Below are positions 45,777 to 54,857 of a stretch of 64,000 nucleotides of DNA, one piece after another. The stretch's first letter is position 1; every line of letters begins with the position of its first letter. The position numbers and the translations under genes are program-made. The notes under the pieces were generated by a model. That model had not been told where the DNA came from. It made no database searches and worked only from the letters and a program-made list of their open reading frames with translations. The stretch is from Clostridium estertheticum subsp. estertheticum (GTDB taxonomy: Bacteria; Bacillota; Clostridia; Clostridiales; Clostridiaceae), in NCBI RefSeq assembly GCF_001877035.1, contig NZ_CP015756.1, forward strand, positions 983,001 through 1,047,000. The letters run 5' to 3'.

Positions 45777-46204
45777 AATATCTGCCACCCTTCAAATGCA
45801 TATTTAGGATCTTCTGCATTTTGTTTTGTTCCGTTTATTCTATTGCAATAGTTATAGTATTATTACCACATCTTGCAAGGTAAGAAATATAATGAATATT
45901 TTAATTATGGAATTTTTTAAAATTCTGTGCATATCATATAGTATAGCGTAGGAATAAAGTACGCGATAGTTAATAGCTATTCTCTTTAAGAGAATGGCTA
46001 TTTTTTATTATTATTAATAAGTGTTATTAAATATTTTTAAAAACTGCTACATGTACTCAAATTAAAGGCATGAATAGCTGTGGAAAAAAAGTTAAAGTGT
46101 TTAAGGGGAAATTTAAAAAAATATTGTAGGGTTGTCTTTAGTATAATAAATAAATCTTAAGGACATAATTTAAAAGCAATTACATTGAAGGGAATGATGA
46201 CCTT
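45777..46204 (+). other. Gap with a possible small RNA
   Basis: No protein gene. A TATAGT (45937-45942) could act as -10. Downstream are a small hairpin GCGTA/TACGC (45946-45964) and a strong terminator, AATAGCTATTCTCTT (45972-45986) with AAGAGAATGGCTATT (45988-46002), then six T. Since no + strand gene precedes it, a transcript of about 55-60 nt is plausible. The sigG promoter region lies further right (TATAAT at 46142-46147). Confidence 0.35.
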
Positions 46205-46978
46205 ATGATATTTAATAAAGTAGAGATATGTGGGGTAAATACTTCAAAATTACCAAAATTAAAAGAAAAAGAAATGAAGGAGTTATTGTACAGGATACAA
46301 AATGGCGAGCCTGAGTGTAGAGATGTATTTATTGAAGGAAATTTAAGATTGGTTTTAAGTGTAATAAAGCGTTTTAATAATCGAGGAGAAAATGTAGATG
46401 ATCTATTTCAAGTTGGATGTATTGGTTTAATGAAATCTATTGATAATTTTAATTTAAGTCTAAATGTTAGGTTTTCAACATATGCGGTTCCTATGATTAT
46501 AGGAGAAATAAGAAGATACTTAAGAGATAATAACTCTATAAGAGTTAGTAGGTCACTTCGGGATATTGCATACAGAGCATTACAAGTTAGGGACAGATTG
46601 GTAAATGAGAACAATAAAGAGCCTACTGTAGAACAAATTGCAAAGGAGTTAGAATTACCAAGGGAGGATGTGGTATTTGCTTTAGATGCTATACAAGACC
46701 CTGTATCTTTGTTTCAACCAATATACCATGATGGTGGAGATGAAATTTATGTAATGGATCAAATAAAAGACACTAAAAACTTAGATGATAGTTGGCTTGA
46801 AAACATATCAATTAAGGATGGAATGAACAAATTAAAAGATAGAGAAAAATTAATATTAAATTTAAGATTTTTTGATGGAAAAACCCAAATGGAAGTAGCT
46901 GATGAAATAGGTATTTCTCAAGCACAAGTGTCAAGACTAGAAAAGACTGCATTAAAACATATGAAAAAGTATGTATAG
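46205..46978 (+). CDS. sigG: Sporulation sigma factor SigG
   Basis: 257 residues, close to the canonical length. The N-terminus FNKVEICGVNTSKLPKLKEKEMKELL is the diagnostic sigma-G leader. Region 2 (NLRLVLSVIKRFNNRG, DDLFQVGCIGLMKSIDNF, RFSTYAVPMIIGEIRRYLRDN), region 3 and region 4 (LKDREKLILNLRFFDGKTQMEVADEIGISQAQVSRLEK) are complete. It directs late forespore transcription. In clostridia it usually follows spoIIGA and sigE; those genes are not here. The ribosome site is weak (GAAGGGA, well upstream). It may be a relocated or second copy, like the spo0A 8 kb upstream. Confidence 0.94.
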   Translation: MIFNKVEICGVNTSKLPKLKEKEMKELLYRIQNGEPECRDVFIEGNLRLVLSVIKRFNNRGENVDDLFQVGCIGLMKSIDNFNLSLNVRFSTYAVPMIIGEIRRYLRDNNSIRVSRSLRDIAYRALQVRDRLVNENNKEPTVEQIAKELELPREDVVFALDAIQDPVSLFQPIYHDGGDEIYVMDQIKDTKNLDDSWLENISIKDGMNKLKDREKLILNLRFFDGKTQMEVADEIGISQAQVSRLEKTALKHMKKYV

Positions 46979-47043
46979 GGTCCTCTAGCAGGAACAGTTT
47001 TACATTTGTGTTTTAGAAAGGTTAAAAGGGATTTAATTAAATT

Positions 47044-47096
47044 AGCACTTACGGGAAAACACGATTTAACGGTGTTTTTCTATAGGTGCTTTTTTA
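47044..47096 (+). terminator. Terminator after sigG
   Basis: AGCACTT and GGGAAAACAC pair with GTGTTTTTC and AGGTGCT (47044-47090), then TTTTTT. Confidence 0.88.
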
Positions 47097-47155
47097 TAGT
47101 TTTTATTAAAACTTATACTATGTTATGGGTAGCAAAAATTTAATTTTGTAGGATA

Positions 47156-47356
47156 TTATAATTTAATTTGCGATAACATAGAGTTACCGTTTTTATCTAA
47201 CAATACAGTAATGCCTCCTTTACAACCTTCTATATTTATAAAATAATTTGTTATTAAACCTGTATTTTTTATTGCTTTGCAACGTACGGATATTTCATAT
47301 TCATGATCATATATTGTTTTAGGGATTTTATTTTGACTCTCATTATTATTAAACAT
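47156..47356 (-). CDS. Small DUF6440-like protein
   Basis: 66 residues. The AGGAGGGA site seven bases before ATG 47356 supports a real gene. The C-terminal half (NYFINIEGCKGGITVLLDKNGN) resembles the conserved GGLTPLLDKDG core of the DUF6440 family, small cytoplasmic proteins of unknown role. The N-terminus is polar. It is convergent with sigG. Confidence 0.7.
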   Translation of the reverse strand: MFNNNESQNKIPKTIYDHEYEISVRCKAIKNTGLITNYFINIEGCKGGITVLLDKNGNSMLSQIKL

Positions 47357-47782
47357 TTTTCCCTCCTATATTTTAAGAACTTATATTATAAAGTTATTGC
47401 CAAATACATTATTAGTCATTCATAAATATTTATTTATCTAAGTTTTATTTAATTTGAGGAATATTTAATAGATTACAGGTATCTCTGTTTTAGCTATTAA
47501 TACTAATATATGCATTAATCATATATTGGTGTTTTTTATAATCGTCTTAAAGAAGAAAATAATAATGAAAAATAATTCTAATAAGTGCATAAATTAATGA
47601 ATTTTGTAAATAATATTATGTAGGACATCGGATATAGTTATATGAGTAATATACTAGTGAAAACGTTATTTAAAATACTTTTAAATAACTATCTAATTAA
47701 TAAAAAATCAAGTAAAAAATATAACTTTAATAGATGTTTTATATACAATGGCCAAAGTATTAATAGTGAAAGGAAGGATAAA
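47357..47782 (+). other. Gap with an orphan terminator
   Basis: No convincing gene in about 425 bp. ACTAATATATG (47502-47512) and CATATATTGGT (47520-47530) form a perfect stem followed by GTTTTTTAT, a + strand terminator without a protein gene before it. A short unannotated RNA from about 47400 is possible. Confidence 0.4.
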
Positions 47783-47938
47783 ATGGTTGACATGTATTAC
47801 AGGCTTGTGAAAGCAGGATTAAGAACAATTCAGAAAGTACCGGATCAGTTTAGAGATGATGTTATGACAAATTTGACGACACTAACATTAGACAAAAAAG
47901 GCAAGTCGATACCAACGAGAAATATAAATAGCAAATAG
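47783..47938 (+). CDS. CD1375/XkdX-like small phage-type protein
   Basis: 51 residues from ATG 47783 (AAAGGAAGG upstream); the longer upstream frame has no ribosome site. MVDMYYRLVKAGLRTIQKVPDQFRDDVMTNLT follows the pattern of tiny proteins encoded after tail-fibre genes in clostridial prophages. No other phage gene is near, so this appears to be a prophage remnant or a domesticated gene. A terminator follows immediately. Confidence 0.6.
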   Translation: MVDMYYRLVKAGLRTIQKVPDQFRDDVMTNLTTLTLDKKGKSIPTRNINSK

Positions 47939-47974
47939 ATAAAGACTTTAAATAGCCTTTATCTATTTTTTTAT
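47933..47974. terminator. Terminator between the small phage-type gene and helD
   Basis: AAATAGATAAAG (47933-47944) and CTTTATCTATTT (47957-47968), then T-rich. It can serve both convergent genes. Confidence 0.85.
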
Positions 47975-47980
47975 TATAAT

Positions 47981-50206
47981 TTAAAAAAAATCGCTTTTTT
48001 CTCCGGTATAATAAATAACAAGTTGATGGAGTGCTCTTGTGCAAGCAACATATAAAAGATTCCTATCGAATTCACTATTATAATTATTTTTTGAAACATT
48101 GAAAACTAGTACTACATCAAATTCTAGACCTTTTGATATATAGGACGGAATAACTACGGTGCCCTTTATAATTTCAGTGTCATCTATATTTAATAATTTA
48201 ATGTTATCTAAACTAATTAATTCTTTTTCAATTATTAGTGCTTCTTGCTGCGTTTTACAAATAACTGCAATAGATTCATAACCAAGGCTTTCGTATTTGT
48301 GAATATCTAGTATGATAGCTTCATAAATAGACTTCTCATTATCTTTGAATACAATTATTGGTTCATCTTCATGCCTATCAAAGGAAACAAACTCTTCTTT
48401 GTTATTTAATATTTTTTGAGTAAATGAATTAATTTCAATTGAGGATCTAAAGCTTTTATTCATGGAAAGTTTTAGACTTTTTTTCTTATTAAGAATGTTT
48501 TCTAGATCAGCATAAATAAATTTATTACCATGCTTTTCAAGAGTTTGATTAAAGTCACCTAATATTGTAAATTTAGCTCTAGCAAATAGAAGATTAAAAA
48601 CTTCGTATTGAAGGGGATAATAATCTTGAGCCTCATCAATAACAACCTGCTGTATATCTGAAAATTCCCGATTACCATTAAGCTTAAGTTTAATATATAA
48701 AAGAGGTGCACAATCCTCATAATTAATACGGCCTTTATGGAGATTCTCAGCGGTTTTTAATAACATTTGTTTAATTTCTTTTGGTAGCTCTAACCCTTTG
48801 GAAAGTTTAAAAAAAAGTCCGGTTTTATTGAAAAGTAATTTGTACAAGTTTGAATAATCAACCTGCGTATACTTGTGAATATGACTCATTAATACTTTAG
48901 CTTCTTTAATTGCCATTAATCTGCTAAAAGATTTTATTTCTAACTGGTGGTTAGTACTATTTAGAACAATCTTTTGAATCTTTTGAAGCCTTGCTTTTCT
49001 TAAAGGGTGAATTTTATTAAGAATCATACTTTCAATTCTTTTAAGTCTTTTTGATATTGGCATATCCATTTTACCGTTTAAGAAAAGATTATTTAGCTGC
49101 TGCTTTGTTTCAATAATTTTGCCATCATAATATAAGTCTTCAAAATTAGTCAAATTATGTTCATAATAATAAATTAGTCTATCTAAAATTATAACAAAAG
49201 TTTTTGAGCCTTTAAATTTAGTGCTTTCCATTTTTATATTTATGGTTTGATTATTATTAATAATCAAAGATTCAAGTTGCTCTTTCCTACTTTCAAATAT
49301 AAATCTATTATCTAAGAAATCAACTACAATATTGTCAAAAGTAGTTTCTTCTACGTTATCCTCTCCGAGTTCTGGTAAAACCCCAGAAATATATTTACTA
49401 AATACGGAACTTGGAGAAATTATAATAATATTATTAGAATGTATTTTTGATCCCATACCAACATAAAGCAAATATGCAATTCTATGTAGTGCTATAGAAG
49501 TTTTACCACTTCCAGCAACGCCTTGCACAATTAAAAGTTCATTTTCAGTATCGCGAATAATTATATCCTGCTGCTTTTGGATGGTTTCAACTATATTTTT
49601 CATTGTCGATGAAGAATTATGGCTCAAAACTTCTTGCAGAATCTCATCATTAATTGTTACACTACTATCAAAAAAATATTGAAGTTTGGAGTCCTTAATT
49701 TTATATTGTCTCTTCATAATAATATCACCTGAAATCACTGAGAATGGTGCATTATATGAGCCTTTGCCGATTTCACATTGATAAAACATACTTGAAATAG
49801 GTGAGCGCCAATCATATATTAAAATTGAACTGGTATCTTTATCTATTAAATTATAAAGACCAATATAAATTTTATCTGTATCATCATAACCATCTTCTTT
49901 AAAATCAAATCTTCCAAAATACGGTGAGTTTAAAATCTGTGTATATTTTTTTATACGTTTAAGTGTTTTTTCGTAGTTATAATTTTGACTATCAACTTCT
50001 GAAAGATGTTGAAGCATCTCTGGAATTTTATCAAAATCATTTGAAGAATGAGCAGATTCTTGCCACATATCTCTTCTTGAAGTAATGAGGTCTCTTTTTC
50101 TAAAGTTTATATCATATTCATCTTTCTTAAGTTCTTTTTTTAGAAAGTTAAGTGTATTATCAAGATATAGTGCTTCCTCTTTGTTGATTAGTTTATAATT
50201 ACCCAT
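47981..50206 (-). CDS. helD: HelD-type RNA polymerase recycling ATPase
   Basis: 741 residues, UvrD/Rep-like superfamily 1. The N-terminal coiled-coil arm (about residues 1-80) inserts into RNA polymerase in HelD proteins. Then come IYDWRSPISSMFY, Walker A VQGVAGSGKTSIALHRIAYLLY, a long insert, Walker B VVIDEAQDYYPLQYEVFNLLF, GDFNQTLEKHG and the C-terminal motifs KGLEFDVVLVFNVSKNNY and LLYVACTRALHQLVI. It removes stalled or inactive RNA polymerase from DNA. ATG follows AGGAGCGTG. Confidence 0.93.
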   Translation of the reverse strand: MGNYKLINKEEALYLDNTLNFLKKELKKDEYDINFRKRDLITSRRDMWQESAHSSNDFDKIPEMLQHLSEVDSQNYNYEKTLKRIKKYTQILNSPYFGRFDFKEDGYDDTDKIYIGLYNLIDKDTSSILIYDWRSPISSMFYQCEIGKGSYNAPFSVISGDIIMKRQYKIKDSKLQYFFDSSVTINDEILQEVLSHNSSSTMKNIVETIQKQQDIIIRDTENELLIVQGVAGSGKTSIALHRIAYLLYVGMGSKIHSNNIIIISPSSVFSKYISGVLPELGEDNVEETTFDNIVVDFLDNRFIFESRKEQLESLIINNNQTINIKMESTKFKGSKTFVIILDRLIYYYEHNLTNFEDLYYDGKIIETKQQLNNLFLNGKMDMPISKRLKRIESMILNKIHPLRKARLQKIQKIVLNSTNHQLEIKSFSRLMAIKEAKVLMSHIHKYTQVDYSNLYKLLFNKTGLFFKLSKGLELPKEIKQMLLKTAENLHKGRINYEDCAPLLYIKLKLNGNREFSDIQQVVIDEAQDYYPLQYEVFNLLFARAKFTILGDFNQTLEKHGNKFIYADLENILNKKKSLKLSMNKSFRSSIEINSFTQKILNNKEEFVSFDRHEDEPIIVFKDNEKSIYEAIILDIHKYESLGYESIAVICKTQQEALIIEKELISLDNIKLLNIDDTEIIKGTVVIPSYISKGLEFDVVLVFNVSKNNYNSEFDRNLLYVACTRALHQLVIYYTGEKSDFF

Positions 50207-50240
50207 TTTGTCACGCTCCTATTTATTTTTACAAAAACCA

Positions 50241-50487
50241 TTGACATTTACATTCGTTGTGTGATATAATAAAAGTGAGTTATAAGGTATAATAATTATA
50301 CTTGTATTCATATTTAATTATATACAAAAATCATATTTAAGTAAAGCTTATATGTGGTTTTATTTTTATGTTGAGGGAAAGAAGATAAGGTATGTAAATG
50401 CTTTTTTTATTATAAAATACAAAAGTATGTAATGAAGACACATTATATATAAAGATTTAGAGGGCAATTAGATGCCTTCTTTTTTAT
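50241..50487 (+). promoter_or_regulatory. Promoter and leader terminator upstream of the DeoR gene
   Basis: TTGACA (50241-50246), 18-bp spacer, TATAAT (50265-50270). About 190 bp on, AGAGGGCA (50459-50466) pairs with TGCCTTCT (50473-50480) followed by six T. The DeoR gene begins 36 bp later. This layout implies a terminated leader RNA of about 200 nt, or an attenuator. Confidence 0.6.
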
Positions 50488-50522
50488 TTACATGGTAAAA
50501 ATTCAAACAAGGAGGTATAGGA

Positions 50523-51281
50523 ATGTTACCAATAGAAAGATTAGAAATTATAAAGCAGATAGCCTTAAGCGAAAAAAAACTATATGTTTCAAAGTTAAGC
50601 GAAAAATTTGATGTAACGGAAGAAACAATAAGGCGAGATTTAGAAAAGCTAGAACAACAAGGTTTAGTTACTAGAAGTTATGGTGGAGCAATATTAAATG
50701 CTCAAATAACAAATGAGGATATACCTTTTTATAAAAGGTCAAAGACCGAGATGGAAGAAAAAATATACATAGCATCAAAAGCGGTAGAATTTATTAAAGA
50801 AGATAGTACGATAATGGCAGATTGTAGTTCAACAGTACTTGAGGTCTTGAAGCTAATTAGAGATAGAAGTGACGTAACAGTTATAACAAACTCAGTTGAG
50901 GTTCTTAGTGAACTTAATCAATCAGAACTAAATATTATATCAACGGGTGGTGGAGTAAAGCAAAGATCTCTATCACTTCAAGGACCTATAACGCATTGTA
51001 CTATTAGAAAATATAGTGTAGATTTAGCCTTTGTGAGCTGCAAAGGAATGGATATTAAAAAAGGTATATTAGATTCAAATGAAGAAGAGGCAGAAATTAA
51101 AAATACTATGATAAAGCAAGCCAGTAAGGTGATTTTATTAATTGATCATAGTAAATATGATAAAACATCTTTCGTAAAACTTTTTGATTATGAAAATATA
51201 GATTATATCATTACAGATAAGGCACCAAGAGAAGAATGGTTGAAATTATTACATTCTAATAACATTGAAATTATATATTAG
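50523..51281 (+). CDS. DeoR-family regulator of the rhaD-fucO unit
   Basis: 252 residues. Helix-turn-helix LYVSKLSEKFDVTEETIRRDLEKLEQQGLVTRSYGGA, then the DeoRC domain with MADCSSTVLEV and VTVITNSVEVLSEL, and the family's DSNEEEAEIKNTMIKQASKVILLIDHSKYDK. It precedes rhaD and fucO, separated by a terminator (51311-51345), so it probably controls them from its own promoter; the effector would be a rhamnulose- or lactaldehyde-related phosphate (inferred). A fragment of a close relative survives at 35428-35548. Confidence 0.9.
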   Translation: MLPIERLEIIKQIALSEKKLYVSKLSEKFDVTEETIRRDLEKLEQQGLVTRSYGGAILNAQITNEDIPFYKRSKTEMEEKIYIASKAVEFIKEDSTIMADCSSTVLEVLKLIRDRSDVTVITNSVEVLSELNQSELNIISTGGGVKQRSLSLQGPITHCTIRKYSVDLAFVSCKGMDIKKGILDSNEEEAEIKNTMIKQASKVILLIDHSKYDKTSFVKLFDYENIDYIITDKAPREEWLKLLHSNNIEIIY

Positions 51282-51310
51282 TAAAAAACTATACAATCTG
51301 AAATTAAGTT

Positions 51311-51353
51311 AAAGAACTGCCAAAAATCATTTTTGGCAGTTCTTTAATTTTTT
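51311..51353 (+). terminator. Terminator after the DeoR gene
   Basis: AAAGAACTGCCAAAAA (51311-51326) and TTTTTGGCAGTTCTTT (51330-51345), perfect, then a T tract. Confidence 0.92.
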
Positions 51354-51522
51354 GCTTTAGGTAGCAAGAGAAACAAATAAAAACAAGAAAAACAAAACAA
51401 AAACAACAGAAAACGATTGTATTTATAAAAAAAATGAAGTATACTTTAAGAAGTTAGATGTTACAACGTGATAGAATATTAAAATTAAAAATATAATTAT
51501 AATATGAAAGTGGGAGATTAAA

Positions 51523-52341
51523 GTGAATATAGAAAATATGAAATTCATACAAAACTTTAAAAAAATTGCAAATGATGCATGGCTTAAGGGTTGGCATGAA
51601 AGAAACGGTGGAAACATAACTTACAGATTAACACAAGAGGAAGTATCGGGAGTTAAGGGCATTATTAATGATGATTCAGAATATACTCCAATTGGAGTAA
51701 CTGTTAAAAACTTAGCTAATGAGTATTTTCTAGTAACAGGAAGTGGGAAATTCATAAGAAATATGACCGTATGTTTAGAAGAAAATGCAGGACTCATAAA
51801 GGTTGATGAAAAAGGCGAAAACTACAAAATAGTTTGGGGATTAATAAATGGAGCAAGACCAACAAGTGAAGTAACATCACATTTAATGAGTCATTCAATA
51901 AAGAAAGAAAAAACAAAGGGAACATACAGAGTTATAATGCATTCACATACTACAAACGCTATAGCTTTAACATTTGTATTACCACTAGATGGCAAGGTAT
52001 TTACGAGAGAATTGTGGGAAATGGCAACAGAATGTCCAGTAGTATTCCCAGGCGGAATAGGCATAGTACCTTGGATGGTTCCAGGTGGAGCTCCGATTGC
52101 AGAAGCGACTGGTAAATTAATGAAAAAACATGATGTTGTAATTTGGGCACATCATGGAATGTTCTGCGCTGGTGAAACTCTAGATTTAACTTTTGGACTT
52201 ATGGATACAGTAGAGAAATCAGCTGAAATCTTAGTTAAAGTATTATCGATGGGTGGAAAGAAGCAAACAATAACATCTCAAAACTTTAGAGACTTAGCAA
52301 AAGATTTTAATGTTAATATTTCAGAAGAATATTTGATTTAA
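51523..52341 (+). CDS. rhaD: Rhamnulose-1-phosphate aldolase
   Basis: 272 residues, class II zinc aldolase. Family features: NDAWLKGWHERNGGNITYRLT, VTGSGKFIRNM, VMHSHTTNAIALT with metal-binding His residues, and VIWAHHGMFCAGETLDLTFGLMDTVEKSAE with the third His. It splits L-rhamnulose 1-phosphate into dihydroxyacetone phosphate and L-lactaldehyde. The start is GTG behind GGGAG. It forms an operon with fucO, 20 kb from rhaB and rhaA. Confidence 0.95.
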   Translation: MNIENMKFIQNFKKIANDAWLKGWHERNGGNITYRLTQEEVSGVKGIINDDSEYTPIGVTVKNLANEYFLVTGSGKFIRNMTVCLEENAGLIKVDEKGENYKIVWGLINGARPTSEVTSHLMSHSIKKEKTKGTYRVIMHSHTTNAIALTFVLPLDGKVFTRELWEMATECPVVFPGGIGIVPWMVPGGAPIAEATGKLMKKHDVVIWAHHGMFCAGETLDLTFGLMDTVEKSAEILVKVLSMGGKKQTITSQNFRDLAKDFNVNISEEYLI

Positions 52342-52401
52342 CAACATTTTAGAAGGATAGTAATTTATTACAAAATATATTCTAAAAGGAGATTGATTAT
52401 T

Positions 52402-53553
52402 ATGGCAAATAGAATGGTTTTAAATGAGACAAGTTACATAGGCGCAGGAGCAATAACGAATATTGCGCAAGAGGTTAAAACTAGAGGTTTTAAAAAAGCA
52501 TTAGTAGTAACTGATAAAGATTTAATAAAATTTAATGTAGCTTGCAAGGTAATAGATTTACTTAAAGAAAGTGTTTTAGAATTTGAAATCTTTGATGGTG
52601 TAAAAGCTAATCCTACTATAAGTGTAGTAAAAAGCGGTATAGCAATGTTTAAGGAATCTGGTGCAGATTACCTAGTAGCTATTGGTGGAGGTTCAGCTAT
52701 TGATACTGCAAAAGCTATAGGTATTATTATAAGTAACCCTGAATTTTCAGATGTAAGAAGTCTTGAAGGTGCAGCTATCACTAAAAATAAAGCAGTACCT
52801 ATTATTGCAATCCCAACAACAGCTGGAACAGCAGCAGAAGTTACTATTAATTATGTAATAACTGATGAAGAAAGAAAACGTAAATTTGTATGTGTAGATC
52901 CACATGATATTCCAGTTATTGCAGTTGTTGATTCGGAAATGATGTCATCAATGCCAAAGGGACTAACAGCAGCTACTGGTATGGATGCTTTAACTCATGC
53001 AATTGAGGGATATATTACAAAAGGCGCTTGGGAATTAACAGATACTTTCCATTTAAAAGCTATTGAAATAATTTCACGCTCACTTAGAAGTGCAGTAGCA
53101 AATGAACCAAAGGGGAGAGAAGATATGGCCCTTGGACAATACGTTGCAGGTATGGGATTTAGTAATGTAGGACTTGGCCTTGTTCATGGAATGGCACATC
53201 CACTTGGAGCTTTTTATAATACACCACACGGAATTGCTAATGCAGTAATATTGCCTTACGTTATGGAATATAATGCAGGTTCGACTGGCGAAAAATATAG
53301 AGAAGTAGCCCGTGCAATGCGAGTTCCAAATGTAGATAACATGTCTAAGGAAGAATATAGAAAGGCAGCTATTGATGCTGTTAAAAAACTTTCAGGGGAT
53401 GTTGGAATTCCAAAGACATTAAAAGAAATTGGAGTTAAGAAGGAAGATCTAGAAGCACTTGCGCAGTCAGCTATGGCAGATGCATGTACTCCAGGTAATC
53501 CAAGAGATACAAGCGTTAAAGAAATATTTGAAGTTTATAAATCAATTTTTTAA
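52402..53553 (+). CDS. fucO: Lactaldehyde reductase (iron-type alcohol dehydrogenase)
   Basis: 383 residues from ATG 52402 (AAAAGGAGA upstream; an earlier TTG overlaps the spacing). Group III iron alcohol dehydrogenase: NAD loop GGGSAIDTAKAIGI, ITDEERKRKFVC, GMDALTHAIEGY and VHGMAHPLGAFYNTPHGIANAVILP with the iron-binding His residues. It reduces L-lactaldehyde to 1,2-propanediol during anaerobic rhamnose use. It lies 60 bp after rhaD. Confidence 0.95.
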   Translation: MANRMVLNETSYIGAGAITNIAQEVKTRGFKKALVVTDKDLIKFNVACKVIDLLKESVLEFEIFDGVKANPTISVVKSGIAMFKESGADYLVAIGGGSAIDTAKAIGIIISNPEFSDVRSLEGAAITKNKAVPIIAIPTTAGTAAEVTINYVITDEERKRKFVCVDPHDIPVIAVVDSEMMSSMPKGLTAATGMDALTHAIEGYITKGAWELTDTFHLKAIEIISRSLRSAVANEPKGREDMALGQYVAGMGFSNVGLGLVHGMAHPLGAFYNTPHGIANAVILPYVMEYNAGSTGEKYREVARAMRVPNVDNMSKEEYRKAAIDAVKKLSGDVGIPKTLKEIGVKKEDLEALAQSAMADACTPGNPRDTSVKEIFEVYKSIF

Positions 53554-53624
53554 TAAACAATGTATATTAAAAGTAACAGGCTATGGAAATTCTGAAAAGC
53601 TGCCTAGATGTTTCATAATAGTTA

Positions 53625-53668
53625 TATAGAAAAAAACGGATTACCTTAAGGTAGTCCGTTTTTTCTAT
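53625..53668 (+). terminator. Terminator after fucO
   Basis: ACGGATTACC and GGTAGTCCGT arms with A- and T-rich flanks. Confidence 0.9.
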
Positions 53669-53841
53669 ATGTTGAAAGTGAAATTAAAAGTGGGTTAATG
53701 CTTATATTTTAACATACAAAATATTGCAGATCCGAAGGAGAGGATTTAATTGGATAAAAAGATTGAAATGTTGGAATAGTAATGGTATTGTAATCACATG
53801 AATGAATAAGGAAGTTTAATAAATTAAAATGGAGGTGTCAA

Positions 53842-54057
53842 ATGACAGATTTAAAAAACAAATTTGATAGTGCAAAGGATAAGGTTTTGGGGAAAACTAA
53901 GGAGAATGTTGGAAAGGCAACTGGTAGTGAAGAGACAGAACTTAAGGGGAGGGCTCAGTCACAAACGGGTGAGTTTAAGGAGAAATTTGGTGAATTTAAA
54001 GAGAAGGTAGCAAAAAAAATTAATGATAAATTAGATAAGAGTGAAGAAAAGAAATAG
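53842..54057 (+). CDS. CsbD-family stress protein
   Basis: 71 residues, very rich in Lys and Glu, with the family pattern LKNKFDSAKDKVLGKTKENVGKATGSEETELKG and a second repeat-like segment GEFKEKFGEFKEKV. CsbD proteins are general-stress, largely disordered cytoplasmic proteins of unclear biochemical role. A GGAGGTG site precedes the ATG and a terminator follows. Confidence 0.88.
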   Translation: MTDLKNKFDSAKDKVLGKTKENVGKATGSEETELKGRAQSQTGEFKEKFGEFKEKVAKKINDKLDKSEEKK

Positions 54058-54102
54058 ATGTTTTTAGAAAAATTTATTTTGGACAAAGAAACTTAAGGAT
54101 CA

Positions 54103-54136
54103 AAAAAACTTCGGAGAAATACAGCCGAAGTTTTTT
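54103..54136. terminator. Terminator between the CsbD gene and the membrane-protein gene
   Basis: AAAAAACTTCGG (54103-54114) and CCGAAGTTTTTT (54125-54136), usable on both strands. Confidence 0.9.
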
Positions 54137-54160
54137 GGTTTTTGAGATTGGTTGATTTTG

Positions 54161-54658
54161 TTACATACCAGGCATACCAGGCATCTTATTAATTATTTCA
54201 GGATTTACCATACCGAAAATCATAGCAATATGTGCTACAACTAAAAAACCACTTATAAGAATAAAATGAATTTTCATTTTTTCGTCTAAAGTTTTTTTCT
54301 TAAAAATAATACCAAGCTCCATTAGTGCTATTGGTAAAAGGAAAATAACACCACTTAGATAAAAACCAACAGCGACAACATCTACCCAGGTATGCCAACC
54401 ACCACTTGTTGAAAGGGGTATGACGGCGGTTATAAATAAGTATATAAAAATGCCTGTAAAATAAAATCCGTCAAAAATACCTACAACTTTATTAAATGTT
54501 CTAATACCACCTTGCTTAATTTTATTAAAAATAATAAAAAATTCGCTAATTGTTAATGCTTCTGCCATTATAACTGGTAATGCCATAAAAATAATTAAAT
54601 TCCAGGGCTGATTGTTTGTTAATAATGCCATATAATGTGTCATATTCAATATAATCAT
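54161..54658 (-). CDS. Small multi-pass membrane protein (DUF6803-like)
   Basis: 165 residues with four or five hydrophobic helices and a Met/Pro/Gly tail (NKMPGMPGM). N-terminal features MTHYMALLTNNQPWNLIIFMALPVIMAEALTISEF recall the DUF6803 family of permease-like proteins; function unknown. ATG 54658 abuts AGAAGG, so translation may really start at TTG 54649 or ATG 54643. It appears to be a single-gene unit. Confidence 0.7.
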   Translation of the reverse strand: MIILNMTHYMALLTNNQPWNLIIFMALPVIMAEALTISEFFIIFNKIKQGGIRTFNKVVGIFDGFYFTGIFIYLFITAVIPLSTSGGWHTWVDVVAVGFYLSGVIFLLPIALMELGIIFKKKTLDEKMKIHFILISGFLVVAHIAMIFGMVNPEIINKMPGMPGM

Positions 54659-54857
54659 CCTTCTTTCTTTAAGCTCATTATAATAAAAAGTTGTGTAGAT
54701 TTTATGAAGTTTTAAAATTAGAAAAAAATATTATTTATAGAGAATGTAATATTGTATATCTTTAGAAACAAGAAAAGCCATATGATGGAATTGTAATCCA
54801 ACATGTGGCTGATTTATTAGGGTGTAAATCTATTTTGTAATTTTAAATCAAATAAAT

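Noticed and set aside
53752-53779. TTG-started frame of nine codons behind AAGGAGA after fucO
   Set aside because: Too short and unlike anything known; kept out of the gene list.
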